Notes: generated by a model not told the origin, from the letters alone. A stretch of DNA of 64,000 bases from Chryseobacterium soldanellicola (GCF_900100115.1 NZ_FNKL01000003.1:953608-1017607), one strand, 5' to 3'. Numbered from the stretch's first letter, positions 36,533 through 44,911 are shown. Numbers and translations: made by a program.

Positions 36533-37027
36533 TTATAGTTTTTGGGTGAATATTAATTGACTGCCTTTGGAAGTTACTTTCTCAATTTTAACCGCACTGA
36601 TATTTTCAGAATGAGAATATCTTACACTGAATTCTGCATTTTGAAGAGAAACTTTCGTTCTGCTGATTCCATCTTCGTAGGTTTCCATAGAAGGATTTAA
36701 TGGATCTTCAACTTTTTGCTTAATTATTTCCTTTCCGTTTGTATCGGTTAAAGAAATAATAAAATCGCCCGTTCTGGTAGATTTTTCATCAAAAATAGAA
36801 TTTGACTTTAATTTTCCTTCCGTAATTTTCTTCTCCTGTAAAGTGATTTTTTCTACCCCTGAAGCATCTTTTTCCACCTTAAAGAAAAGATAGCCAATTT
36901 TATTTGAAGATTGATTTTTAGTTTCAGCCTTATCTATATTATTTCTATTCAAATCTTTCATTCCCTGAAAGTTGCAGAATAAAAAAACAGGAAGAATGAA
37001 ACAGCTAAGTAAATTTTTCATAATCAT
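36533..37027 (-). CDS. Secreted protein of unknown function, operon partner of the M64 peptidase
   Basis: 164 residues, signal peptide MKNLLSCFILPVFLFCNFQG after an initial MI; the start may be ATG 37027 or the second ATG at 37021. No recognised domain; the mature part is charged and beta-rich (GYLFFKVEKDASGVEKITLQ, GDFIISLTDTNGKEIIKQ, FSVRYSHSENISAVKIEKV). It stops 2 bp before the M64 start, so the two are co-transcribed, and it may be a chaperone, inhibitor or cofactor of the peptidase. Confidence 0.65.
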   Translation of the reverse strand: MIMKNLLSCFILPVFLFCNFQGMKDLNRNNIDKAETKNQSSNKIGYLFFKVEKDASGVEKITLQEKKITEGKLKSNSIFDEKSTRTGDFIISLTDTNGKEIIKQKVEDPLNPSMETYEDGISRTKVSLQNAEFSVRYSHSENISAVKIEKVTSKGSQLIFTQKL

Positions 37028-37112
37028 TATTTTTGATGAAGTTAAGAATATTTCATAAAATATTGATTTCTTTTAAAAATATTTTTTACTCAGAAAACAC
37101 TTCAGAAAGTCA

Positions 37113-37120
37113 TATCTTTG
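37113..37120 (+). promoter_or_regulatory. -7 element for ruvC
   Basis: TATCTTTG, 5 bp before ATG 37126; predicts a leaderless ruvC transcript and rules out the longer reading from 37033. Confidence 0.55.
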
Positions 37121-37125
37121 ACTCG

Positions 37126-37680
37126 ATGATTTCAGAGAAGATAATTTTGGGCATAGACCCGGGAACGACAATTATGGGGTTTGGTATAATTTCCGTGATA
37201 AAAGGTAACATGGAAATGGTATCAATTCATGAGCTTTTATTAAAAAAATATCCCAATCACGAGACGAAGCTTAAACATATTTTTGATAAAACGTTGGCTT
37301 TAATTGATGAATTCCATCCTGACGAAGTGGCTTTGGAAGCTCCGTTTTTTGGAAAAAATGTACAAAGTATGTTGAAATTGGGCCGCGCTCAAGGGGTTGC
37401 AATGGCCGCAAGCTTGCACAGAAATATCCCGATCACAGAATATTCCCCGAAAAAGATAAAAATGGCCATTACCGGAAACGGAAATGCGAGTAAAGAACAG
37501 GTTGCGGGAATGCTTCAGAGCCTTTTAAAACTAAAAGAATTTCCGACAAAATATCTCGATGCTTCCGATGGTTTGGCTGTGGCGGTTTGCCATCATTTTA
37601 ATTCCGGAACAATCAGCAGCGATAAATCTTATACCGGCTGGGACAGCTTTTTAAAGCAAAATCCGGATCGTTTAAAATAA
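37126..37680 (+). CDS. ruvC: Holliday junction resolvase RuvC
   Basis: 184 residues from ATG 37126; the frame is open back to 37033 but those 31 residues have no RuvC counterpart and precede the promoter motif. IILGIDPGTTIMGFGII (about 5-21) holds the first catalytic Asp, ALEAPFFGKN the catalytic Glu, and YLDASDGLAVAVCHH the C-terminal acidic pair. It cuts four-way DNA junctions with RuvAB during recombination. Length is normal. The neighbours are unrelated to recombination. Confidence 0.95.
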   Translation: MISEKIILGIDPGTTIMGFGIISVIKGNMEMVSIHELLLKKYPNHETKLKHIFDKTLALIDEFHPDEVALEAPFFGKNVQSMLKLGRAQGVAMAASLHRNIPITEYSPKKIKMAITGNGNASKEQVAGMLQSLLKLKEFPTKYLDASDGLAVAVCHHFNSGTISSDKSYTGWDSFLKQNPDRLK

Positions 37681-37705
37681 CAGACCGAATAGTATTTATT
37701 GATAA

Positions 37706-38113
37706 TTATTTACTCTTATATTCCGAAGGAGTTACTGTAAAATCGGCGGTAGATTTCCCGTTTTTATCATAATAAGAATATTTAAGTGTTACATCATTAT
37801 CACGAAAATCTTTCATATCAGCAGAAGTTTTTATAGCATTAATTGCTCCTTCTTTTGCTTCTTTTTTAAAATTATTGATTTCTTCTTCGGTTACGTTTTC
37901 CTTCACATCTTCGGTTAAGGTATAATTATATTTCAGCATTTTAGTTCCTGCAGAAACACTGTCTAAACGGATTCCGTCGTTGAGAATCTGGGGTGTCATT
38001 TTATTCAAACCTGCTGCCGCTTCTTTTAATTCATCATCAGTTGTTTTTTCTTTTTTACATGAAGTCACTGCTAATAAAAACAGAGCCAGTGTAAATTTTA
38101 TTACATTTTTCAT
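37706..38113 (-). CDS. Putative lipoprotein, unknown function
   Basis: 135 residues with a lipobox (LALFLLAVTSCKKEK, Cys19). The mature part is charged and helical at first (DDELKEAAAGLNKMTPQILN) and then has a beta-like segment (KMLKYNYTLTEDVKE, VTLKYSYYDKNGKSTADFTV). Such small lipoproteins are frequent in Chryseobacterium. Convergent with ruvC, with a spacer of about 25 bp and no clear terminator. Confidence 0.7.
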   Translation of the reverse strand: MKNVIKFTLALFLLAVTSCKKEKTTDDELKEAAAGLNKMTPQILNDGIRLDSVSAGTKMLKYNYTLTEDVKENVTEEEINNFKKEAKEGAINAIKTSADMKDFRDNDVTLKYSYYDKNGKSTADFTVTPSEYKSK

Positions 38114-38201
38114 AACTGAATATTTTTCTGATTGGATACTTAAAGATAATATTTATTTAATAAATATGTAAATCACTTAATATCAACCATTTTACACTCA
38201 A

Positions 38202-38648
38202 TTATTTTCTTTCATAGATATCATTAATTTCTCTTATTTTTCCGTTTAAAATATCATTGTATCGTATTGAAAATCTATTCTTCGTCAATTTTGTGTAGTA
38301 TTCAACTTTTTTTATATCAAGATCTAGATAATAAAAATTACTTTCGGTTATAGTAATCGGAATTTTCCCTGAAGAGCTTTTTATTGAGCAATCTTTTCCT
38401 GTGACGTAATTTTTCGTTAAAAACAAATTATTGTTTTCTTTTTCAAACAACAATGTATAATTTTTAATACATTTTTGAAGAGGATATATTTTTGTTACAG
38501 AATCTTCTTTATAATTTTTTTCAATGAAAACCCAAGTTCCAAGGAAATATTTTGTATCGGCATTGGCTGTTGATTTGTTATTTATTTTAACCTGTGAAAA
38601 GCATATTTCAAACAATATTAATAATAAAAGACTTAAGTATTTTGTCAT
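38202..38648 (-). CDS. Secreted lipocalin-like protein, unknown function
   Basis: 148 residues with a signal peptide (MTKYLSLLLLILFEICFSQ). FLGTWVFIEKNY near residue 35 resembles the G-x-W opening of lipocalin-like domains, and the rest alternates short beta-strands (YTLLFEKENNNLFL, FSIRYNDILNGKIREI). Two cysteines (in LQKCIKNY and GKDCSIK) could pair. The family match is weak, so treat it as hypothetical. It is downstream of the M43 peptidase gene but separated from it by a terminator. Confidence 0.6.
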   Translation of the reverse strand: MTKYLSLLLLILFEICFSQVKINNKSTANADTKYFLGTWVFIEKNYKEDSVTKIYPLQKCIKNYTLLFEKENNNLFLTKNYVTGKDCSIKSSSGKIPITITESNFYYLDLDIKKVEYYTKLTKNRFSIRYNDILNGKIREINDIYERK

Positions 38649-38663
38649 TTTAATGTTTTTAAT

Positions 38664-38692
38664 AAAAAAAGAAGCCCTTTAAAAGGGCTTCT
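38664..38692 (-). terminator. Terminator of the M43 peptidase gene
   Basis: Near-perfect palindrome GAAGCCCTTT-A-AAAGGGCTTC (38671-38691), followed on the minus strand by a T7 run. Confidence 0.92.
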
Positions 38693-38698
38693 GACAAT

Positions 38699-40597
38699 CT
38701 AATTATTTAAGAACTTTTTTGAATCTTTTTTATCATTATAATTAATGATGTAAGTTCCTTTTACCAGCTCCTGATTGATTTGAACCTCATCCGTTTTGGA
38801 AATTCCTTTTTGAATTAATTTTCCACTAAGATCATAGATCTGATAATTCCCAAATACATTATTTCTGCTTCCTACAAGCTTAAGCCTATTTTCTGCTTTT
38901 ATATATACAATTTTAGTATCCGAATTATCTTTAACTTCTGATGTTCCCAATACATCTAAAATTTTCACGGCATAATCTTCCATTTGGCCATACTGAAGTT
39001 GTGAGCAAGCCGTAAAGTCCGGGATTGCAGCAGAATTAAATGTTGCCGCGTCTACTGCAACTCTCATTCTTAAATATGTATTTTTTACAGCAGTGGCCGG
39101 TGGGATAATATTACCTGTAACAGTTTTAGTGCCTCCGGAAGCCATATTATTGGCAGAAATATCATTAATAACTAATTCAGCAGCTTCAAAAGCGCCATTA
39201 TTATTATAATCTATCCATACTTTTGTTCTGAATTTATCTGCCTGATTAAATCCATTCAGATAAGTTACATCTATTGGTGTAGCCGAGTTCGAAGGAATAT
39301 CTGTATAATATGCAGGTCTTATACACGTTGCAGCAGAATAATCTGAATAATATATTGGAGCAGCCTCATCTGAATCATATCCGTTGCTCGTACTGCTTAT
39401 AGTCCCAAAATCAACTTTGTTTGGTCCTATTGCAAAATTATTATTGGTCGGATGCGCTGTACCGGGAGGATTGCACTGCGCTGCAATAACAGAAACCGGC
39501 GACGGGATAACAACGGAAGGATCTTTCCCTGCGTTAGAATTCAACAGATTTTTTCTGTATTCCATCATAAACATAATCGCTCTGCTTCTCTGGCCGTCCG
39601 TAAATTTACGATTCGCATTCGTGTAATTCATTACATTATACTGTGTACCGTCATAATTCTGATTGGTACAAGGATCTGTAGCCGTATTATTCGGTATAGG
39701 ATTTACACCATACATACTTCTTGATGGTGAGGTATCACAAACCCCGTCACCGTCTATATCGCAATTGTTGTTGACAGGACAAGTTGTCTGACTTGTATAA
39801 TTTACCCCCTGAAAAGTATGATACAAGCCAAAAGCATGTCCCAACTCGTGCGTCAAAGTTGTATCACCCTGATTTTTTATAGTAGCCACTTTCATAAAGC
39901 TTTCATAGCTGTAATCATATGTATTCGGGAATGCGGCATATCCCATTAACCCATAGCTAAGCTGCTGCTGCCCATCAAAACCTATTACTACATAAATATT
40001 AAAATAAGATGTTTCCGGCCAGTGTGGCGCCACCTGATTTTTAATCATATAATCCGGAGTTCCATTATTACTGCTCATTTTTACTCCATATGAATCATAA
40101 CCGGCAAGTGTGCTTCCGTTATATCTTACAATTCCGGTTGTTGCTTCACAGCTTGGCGCTCTTTTAGCCAACACAAGCTTAAAAGGCATAACTGCACCTC
40201 CTGTTGGCCCTGATCCTTCAGGATAAAAACCATTTCCATAAGTAGTAGCATACATTTTATTGGCTCTGTCGATCCAATCGATAATTTCCTGGTCTGATAC
40301 GGTGAGATTAGCATTTGCCGGCGCCTGTGATTCAATCACGTGTACCACAACAGGAATTTCGTAAATCTGCCCTGTATATAATGCATTCCATGAGGTAGTT
40401 GCACCTACTTTATTGAAATAAGACTGTTTATTAGTTGCTGCAAAACGGGCTTCTGCTGCTGTTCTTTTTTCCTTTAATCCAGGATATTGCTTATCCATTT
40501 TCTCCATTACCGCATCAAAACCGCAATATTTTTCTAAATTTTGAGAAAATACATTAATAAATAAAATTAACGTCGAAATAATAGTAATTTTCTTCAT
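38699..40597 (-). CDS. M43 family (pappalysin-like) metallopeptidase with GEVED domain and T9SS type A signal
   Basis: 632 residues, signal peptide to about 19. The zinc site TLTHELGHAFGLYHTF (H250, E251, H254, H260) is the HExxHxxGxxH metzincin motif of M43, and VMNYTNANRKF downstream holds the Met-turn. Cysteines around CPVNNNCDIDGDGVCDTSPS are typical of the family. A GEVED-type domain follows (KVWIDYNNNGAFEAAELV), then the T9SS type A sorting end (YQIYDLSGKLIQKG...GTYIINYNDK). Exported peptidase. It is transcribed divergently from the DUF4407 gene. Confidence 0.9.
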   Translation of the reverse strand: MKKITIISTLILFINVFSQNLEKYCGFDAVMEKMDKQYPGLKEKRTAAEARFAATNKQSYFNKVGATTSWNALYTGQIYEIPVVVHVIESQAPANANLTVSDQEIIDWIDRANKMYATTYGNGFYPEGSGPTGGAVMPFKLVLAKRAPSCEATTGIVRYNGSTLAGYDSYGVKMSSNNGTPDYMIKNQVAPHWPETSYFNIYVVIGFDGQQQLSYGLMGYAAFPNTYDYSYESFMKVATIKNQGDTTLTHELGHAFGLYHTFQGVNYTSQTTCPVNNNCDIDGDGVCDTSPSRSMYGVNPIPNNTATDPCTNQNYDGTQYNVMNYTNANRKFTDGQRSRAIMFMMEYRKNLLNSNAGKDPSVVIPSPVSVIAAQCNPPGTAHPTNNNFAIGPNKVDFGTISSTSNGYDSDEAAPIYYSDYSAATCIRPAYYTDIPSNSATPIDVTYLNGFNQADKFRTKVWIDYNNNGAFEAAELVINDISANNMASGGTKTVTGNIIPPATAVKNTYLRMRVAVDAATFNSAAIPDFTACSQLQYGQMEDYAVKILDVLGTSEVKDNSDTKIVYIKAENRLKLVGSRNNVFGNYQIYDLSGKLIQKGISKTDEVQINQELVKGTYIINYNDKKDSKKFLNN

Positions 40598-40626
40598 TTA
40601 TACAATTTTTGTTGTTTTATTTTAGG

Positions 40627-40634
40627 CAAAACTA
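40627..40634 (-). promoter_or_regulatory. -7 element for the M43 peptidase gene
   Basis: Minus-strand TAGTTTTG followed by C, about 29 bp before the start. Confidence 0.55.
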
Positions 40635-40801
40635 TTATTTTTTTATGAAATTACAAATTTTACAATAAAAATATAACAATATTATTTGAGCTGTCTTAAT
40701 ACTTAAAATATAACAAATTGATTTACAATAAATTAATAATAAAATCACAATTACTTGGTAAAACATATTACTATTTTTAACAATGGTACGGTTTTTAGTA
40801 T

Positions 40802-40809
40802 TAATTTTG
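40802..40809 (+). promoter_or_regulatory. -7 element for the DUF4407 gene
   Basis: TAATTTTG, 14 bp before ATG 40824. Confidence 0.55.
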
Positions 40810-40823
40810 TATAAATTTTCATC

Positions 40824-41894
40824 ATGAAAAACAACCAACAAACTATAAATCAGGTGAATCATAAAATAAATTGGTTCCAGAAATTTCTGATGGTATGTTC
40901 CGGAGGAAATATTCATATCTTAAGAAAAACACCGAGCGAATGGAATAAGTTTTCAGGAATTGGAGGCATTGTTCTTTTCACGGCCGTTTTTGCTACACTT
41001 TCTGCAGGATATGCGATGTACACGGTATTTGATAACATCTGGGCATCCGTAGGATTCGGAGTTTTATGGGGATTAATGATCTTTAATCTAGACCGTTATA
41101 TTGTTTCATCCATAAAAAAAACAGGAACATGGTGGAACCAGATTTTAATGGCAATTCCACGTTTGATCCTGGCAACTTTCTTAGGAATTATCATCTCAAA
41201 GCCTTTAGAGCTGAAAATATTTGAAAAAGAAGTTAATAAACAACTGAATACCATTATTCAGCGAAATAAAAAACAGCTTCAGGGCGAGATGAACGGAAGA
41301 ATTCTTCAGCAAAGCGGGCCTTTTGAGACCGAGAAGAAACAGATTTCCGATAAAACCGCTCAATACCAAAAATCTTACGATTCGGCATCCGTAGAGCTTG
41401 AAAAAGAAATTTTAGGTAAAAAATCAGGGTTAACAAGCGGAAAAGAAGGTTTTGGTCCTAATGCAAAACGTAAGCAGGAGCTCAAAGAACAAAGAAGGCT
41501 CGATCTGGAAAACTACCGGAAACAGTCAGCTTCAAGACTGGAATATTTAGACAAAGAAATCTCAAAAGTTTACACTCATCTTGAAACAGAAAGAAAATCT
41601 ACAGAAACGGTTGAGGATAAATTCAATGGTTTTGCAGCGAGATTACAGGCTTTGGACGAATTAGGAAAAAATTCCGCGATCATTGCCTTGGCGGCATCTT
41701 TTATTATGGGGCTTTTTATCTGTCTGGAGATTTCCCCGGTTTTAGTTAAGCTTATTTCTTCGGTCGGGCCTTATGATTATCTGTTAGAAAAAACCGAAAA
41801 TGATTTCCGCTTATATTCTAAAGAAAAAATCGAGAAAGGAAATGCATTAACAGATTTTAGGATTGATGATTTTAAGGATAACTTGAATAAGTAA
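40824..41894 (+). CDS. DUF4407 membrane protein
   Basis: 356 residues. The N-terminus WFQKFLMVCSGGNIHIL then RKTPSEWNKFSGIGG is typical of DUF4407. Two helices follow (about 46-85, VLFTAVFATLSAGYAMYTVF and WASVGFGVLWGLMIFNLDRY), a third near 106-124, then a long charged coiled-coil region (about 130-270) and a final helix (IIALAASFIMGLFICLEISP). The family is common in Bacteroidota and its function is unknown; the coiled coil suggests a membrane scaffold. Monocistronic with its own promoter and terminator. Confidence 0.85.
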   Translation: MKNNQQTINQVNHKINWFQKFLMVCSGGNIHILRKTPSEWNKFSGIGGIVLFTAVFATLSAGYAMYTVFDNIWASVGFGVLWGLMIFNLDRYIVSSIKKTGTWWNQILMAIPRLILATFLGIIISKPLELKIFEKEVNKQLNTIIQRNKKQLQGEMNGRILQQSGPFETEKKQISDKTAQYQKSYDSASVELEKEILGKKSGLTSGKEGFGPNAKRKQELKEQRRLDLENYRKQSASRLEYLDKEISKVYTHLETERKSTETVEDKFNGFAARLQALDELGKNSAIIALAASFIMGLFICLEISPVLVKLISSVGPYDYLLEKTENDFRLYSKEKIEKGNALTDFRIDDFKDNLNK

Positions 41895-41918
41895 AACGAT
41901 TACAGTACAATAACTTAG

Positions 41919-41947
41919 CCTTTCAGTAAACACTGGAAGGTTTTTTA
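41919..41947 (+). terminator. Terminator of the DUF4407 gene
   Basis: Stem CCTTTCAGT / ACTGGAAGG (41919-41927 and 41932-41940, one G-T pair) followed by T6. Confidence 0.85.
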
Positions 41948-42015
41948 TTTTCATAACTAAAATATATAAAATATTGTTTAACTTAGACTCACCTAACTAT
42001 TAAAACTAAACCATT

Positions 42016-42609
42016 ATGAAAAAGCTCTCTCTAGCATTTACTTTGCTATTAAGCATTATCTCTACATCTGCTTTAAAAGCACAAGCATCAGAACCTTTCC
42101 TAGGACAAATCGCATTCGTACCTTACAATTTTGTTCCTAAAAACTGGGCGGCCTGTAACGGCCAACTAATGTCAATTGCTCAAAACCAGGCACTGTTTTC
42201 CCTTCTTGGGACCATGTACGGAGGAAACGGAACCACAACTTTTGCATTACCCGATATGAGAGGAAGGGTACTTGTACACGAAGGGCAGGCTCCCGGAGGC
42301 CCTACAAACTATACCATGGGAGAAACCGGCGGCGCAGAATCTGTAACGTTATTGGTAACGCAAATGCCCGCGCATAGCCACACTGTAAACGCTGTAACAG
42401 CTGAAGGAAACCAAAATACACCAACTAATACACTTCCTGCAGATACAAAAACTTTAGACAAAGAATATTCTGACGCTACAGCCAACACGACTATGAAAGC
42501 TACAATGGTGAATCCTGCGGGAGGAAACCAGCCACACGAAAACAGACCTCCGTTTGTTACTCTAAAATGTATTATTTCTCTGCAAGGAATTTATCCATCG
42601 CAATTTTAA
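42016..42609 (+). CDS. Secreted phage-tail-collar domain protein
   Basis: 197 residues with a signal peptide (MKKLSLAFTLLLSIISTSALKAQ). The collar domain begins EPFLGQIAFVPYNFVPKNWA and continues CNGQLMSIAQNQALFSLLGT, MYGGNGTTTFALPDMRGRV, then MGETGGAESVTLLVTQMPAHSH. These are the blocks of the tail-collar (MdpB-like) family. No phage genes are near and a Sec signal is present, so this is a bacterial surface or secreted protein rather than a prophage remnant. It is followed after 6 bp by a T9SS-sorted protein, probably in one operon. Role unknown, perhaps adhesion. Confidence 0.85.
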   Translation: MKKLSLAFTLLLSIISTSALKAQASEPFLGQIAFVPYNFVPKNWAACNGQLMSIAQNQALFSLLGTMYGGNGTTTFALPDMRGRVLVHEGQAPGGPTNYTMGETGGAESVTLLVTQMPAHSHTVNAVTAEGNQNTPTNTLPADTKTLDKEYSDATANTTMKATMVNPAGGNQPHENRPPFVTLKCIISLQGIYPSQF

Positions 42610-42615
42610 TACCTT

Positions 42616-43305
42616 ATGAAAGCACTTTACTTATTGTGTCTGGCTCTCGGAAGCTCAGCTTTTGCCCAGACCATTACATTTAAAGGATGTTATAATCTGT
42701 TTGACAACCAACCTTATATACTAACTAAAACCGGCGTAGATGCCTACAATAAAAACATCTACATTACAACACCTGTTACAGGAGATCAGGACTGTGGCGG
42801 TTTAGGAACTTGTGAGTTTAAAATACAGTGGAATAACGCTTTAACAAGATGGGAATTTCTTGCAGACAGCGGAAACGGAACTTTTGTAAACCCCTACTTG
42901 ATTTATTATAATTCCACAGGAAATAATGCCGCTTTGAACCCTCCAAGCAATACCGTGGGAACCTGGATTGAAAATACGACGGTAACTAATGGTGATTGTG
43001 GAGGAAACCTTACAGGAGCCAACTCTACAATGACAGGTGATGTACATACCACTGTTTTGGGAACTACTGACTTGATGACAAAATCTAAAATCCAGATTTT
43101 CCCGAATCCTGTGGCTGAAATTATTTCTGTTTCAGGGATTGATGATGCTCAGTCTGTTCAAATTTACAATATGACCGGCCAATTGGTAGCCTCTGAAATT
43201 TTTAATAAAAAGATCAATGTTTCAAAACTAACTTCAGGAGTTTATTTACTAAGGATAAAAACGAAAGACTCTCAGATTCATGAATTTAAGTTCGTGAAAA
43301 AATAA
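42616..43305 (+). CDS. T9SS type A sorting-domain protein, unknown function
   Basis: 229 residues with a signal peptide (MKALYLLCLALGSSAFAQ). The body has a cysteine-containing beta-rich part (TGDQDCGGLGTCEFKIQWNN, TRWEFLADSGNGTFVNPYLI) and the last ~75 residues are a T9SS type A signal (IQIFPNPVAEIISVSG...VQIYNMTGQL...SGVYLLRIKT...FKFVKK). It lies 6 bp after the tail-collar gene. Some Flavobacteriia proteins with this body are found beside collar proteins, which suggests they act together; this is inference. Confidence 0.78.
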   Translation: MKALYLLCLALGSSAFAQTITFKGCYNLFDNQPYILTKTGVDAYNKNIYITTPVTGDQDCGGLGTCEFKIQWNNALTRWEFLADSGNGTFVNPYLIYYNSTGNNAALNPPSNTVGTWIENTTVTNGDCGGNLTGANSTMTGDVHTTVLGTTDLMTKSKIQIFPNPVAEIISVSGIDDAQSVQIYNMTGQLVASEIFNKKINVSKLTSGVYLLRIKTKDSQIHEFKFVKK

Positions 43306-43338
43306 ACACATCTTTATATAATTTTACAAAATTACTTT

Positions 43339-43368
43339 AAGCTTTCGGGATTTCCGGAAGCTTTTTTA
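43339..43368 (+). terminator. Terminator of the collar-protein operon
   Basis: Stem AAGCTTTCGG / CCGGAAGCTT (43339-43348, 43354-43363, one G-T pair) followed by T5. Confidence 0.85.
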
Positions 43369-43411
43369 ACGTTAAAAATTTTCACGGAATATTTTTTGAT
43401 AATGAATAATT

Positions 43412-43609
43412 ATGCCTTCATCAGTTGTAAACAATTATATTTATTTCCCTGAAACTGAAATATTGCGAATAATATATCAGTCGGGAGCCGTTTACGATTA
43501 TCTTAAAGTACCAATGGAAGTCTTCGACAGATTCAAAACGGTGCAATCGAAAGGCCGCTTTTTAAATTATGTCATTAAACCTAATTTTAAATATAAAAAG
43601 ATTGAATAA
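43412..43609 (+). CDS. KTSC domain protein
   Basis: 65 residues. The body fits the small KTSC domain: an initial S-S-V-V-N segment, YFPETEILRIIYQSGAVYDY, then VPMEVFDRFKTVQSKGRFLNYVIK. Whole-length single-domain protein of unknown role, sometimes linked to RNA or lysyl-tRNA synthetase-related proteins by domain context only. Monocistronic. Confidence 0.8.
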   Translation: MPSSVVNNYIYFPETEILRIIYQSGAVYDYLKVPMEVFDRFKTVQSKGRFLNYVIKPNFKYKKIE

Positions 43610-43712
43610 TCCTGGTTTTTAAGAATAATTAATCCATCCTATTGTCTTTAATTAAATTCTTATCTCTAATTTTATTCTGCTGTTAATTTTTTTTAACTAA
43701 ACCACAAATAAT

Positions 43713-44177
43713 ATGATATTAGAACAAGGAACCTCAGCCCCGGAATTTGAGCTTAACGCAACACCCGATCAAAAATTGAAACGTTCTGATTTTTTAGGAA
43801 AAAATTTAATTCTGGTTTTCTATCCTGCCGACTGGAGCCCTGTCTGTGGGGATCAGGTGACTTTATACAATGAAATGCTAAGTATCTTCCATAAATATAA
43901 TGCGGACATACTCGGGATTTCTGTGGACAGCTCCTGGTGCCACGATGCTTTTATGGCAGACCGGAAACTGCATTTCCCATTACTGGCAGATTTTCATCCT
44001 AAAGGTGACGTTTCAAAGGCTTACGGAGTTTATAATGAAGAAAACGGAACCTCAAAAAGAGCGCTATTCGTGATCGATAAAGAAGGAATCATCCAATGGA
44101 GCTATCTGTCGCCGGACGGCATAAATCCCGGAGCCGACGGAATCATTGATGCATTAGAAAATTTAAATCAAAAATAA
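43713..44177 (+). CDS. Peroxiredoxin (AhpC/TSA, AhpE/Bcp-like)
   Basis: 154 residues. Thioredoxin fold with the peroxidatic site FYPADWSPVC (Cys45 in the PxxxxxxC context; Thr replaced by Ser-Pro) and a further Cys76 in VDSSWCHDAF that may act as resolving cysteine. LLADFHPKGDVSKAYGVYNE and RALFVIDKEGIIQWSY complete the family blocks. Cytoplasmic; reduces peroxides with thiol donors. It is 5 bp before a DsbA-like thioredoxin-fold gene, probably its partner or reductant. Confidence 0.9.
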   Translation: MILEQGTSAPEFELNATPDQKLKRSDFLGKNLILVFYPADWSPVCGDQVTLYNEMLSIFHKYNADILGISVDSSWCHDAFMADRKLHFPLLADFHPKGDVSKAYGVYNEENGTSKRALFVIDKEGIIQWSYLSPDGINPGADGIIDALENLNQK

Positions 44178-44182
44178 TAACT

Positions 44183-44701
44183 ATGTCGACTTTAAGAGTA
44201 CCAATCGGCCCGAATGATCAGGTTCAGGGCGACCCAAATACGGCAAAAATCGTTTTGGTGGAATATGGAGATTATCAATGTCCTTATTGCGGGCACGCTT
44301 TCCCGCTTGTGAAAAAATTTGTTGAAGAATATGGTGATGAGGTCGCTTTTGTCTTCAGAAATTTCCCTTTAACAGATTCTCATCAATATGCAATGGCAGC
44401 CGCAACAATCGCTGAAGCCGCAGGAAAACAAGGAAAATTCTGGGAAATGCATGATCTTATTTATAATAATCAGAATATGTTAAGCGAAAATATGCTGAAA
44501 GAATGTGTTGCTGCTTTAAATTTAGATATCAATAAAATCGAAAATGATATTACCACATCAAACCTTCAGGATAAAATTGAAGCTGATTTTGAAGGCGGGG
44601 TAAGAAGTGGCGTAAACGGAACTCCGTCATTTTTCGTTAATGGTGAGAAATGGGAAGATTATGACGGGACGTATGATTCATTTGTTGGACTGGTTTCTTA
44701 A
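44183..44701 (+). CDS. DsbA-like thioredoxin-domain protein (cytoplasmic)
   Basis: 172 residues, no signal peptide. VEYGDYQCPYCGHAFP holds the CPYC redox site (C33, C36), the helical insertion follows (FPLTDSHQYAMAAATIAEAA, GKFWEMHDLIYNNQNML), and GVNGTPSFFVNG contains the cis-Pro. This is the DsbA/FrnE-like arrangement. Lack of an export signal and the 5-bp spacing to the peroxiredoxin gene suggest an intracellular thiol-reducing role rather than disulphide formation in the periplasm. Confidence 0.87.
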   Translation: MSTLRVPIGPNDQVQGDPNTAKIVLVEYGDYQCPYCGHAFPLVKKFVEEYGDEVAFVFRNFPLTDSHQYAMAAATIAEAAGKQGKFWEMHDLIYNNQNMLSENMLKECVAALNLDINKIENDITTSNLQDKIEADFEGGVRSGVNGTPSFFVNGEKWEDYDGTYDSFVGLVS

Positions 44702-44732
44702 TTGAATTTTATCCTATTTATGATTTAAGTTT

Positions 44733-44782
44733 TGGCTAAAGCCATTTTTTTAATTTATGACGAAAGCGGGCTAAAGCCCGCT
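44733..44782. repeat. Two short perfect palindromes (GCTAAAGC core)
   Basis: TGGCTAAAGCCA at 44733-44744 and AGCGGGCT-AA-AGCCCGCT at 44765-44782, sharing GGCTAAAGCC. The second is a stable GC-rich hairpin in an AT-rich spacer. Confidence 0.7.
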
Positions 44783-44797
44783 CCTATTGAATAGTTT

Positions 44798-44874
44798 GTC
44801 ATTCTGACGAAGGAAGAATCTCAACAAATAAATATTATAGATTCTTCACTCCACTTTGTTTCGTTCAGAATGAC
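44798..44874. repeat. REP-like inverted repeat, GTCATTCTGA family
   Basis: Left arm GTCATTCTGACGAAGGAAGA then ATCT (44798-44821) and right arm ending TTCGTTCAGAATGAC (44839-44874) pair over most of their length. The arm shares a consensus GTCATnCTGA(G)CGAAG..GAAGnATCT with the palindrome at 56077-56166. Confidence 0.75.
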
Positions 44875-44911
44875 AGTATTGAAAACATACATTACTTATA
44901 AAACAAAAAAC

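Noticed and set aside
37033..37125. 31-residue N-terminal extension of RuvC
   Set aside because: The extension precedes the -7 element and matches nothing in RuvC.
42016..43609. Prophage remnant because of the tail-collar domain
   Set aside because: No other phage gene, Sec signal peptide present, T9SS partner and ordinary terminators on both sides.
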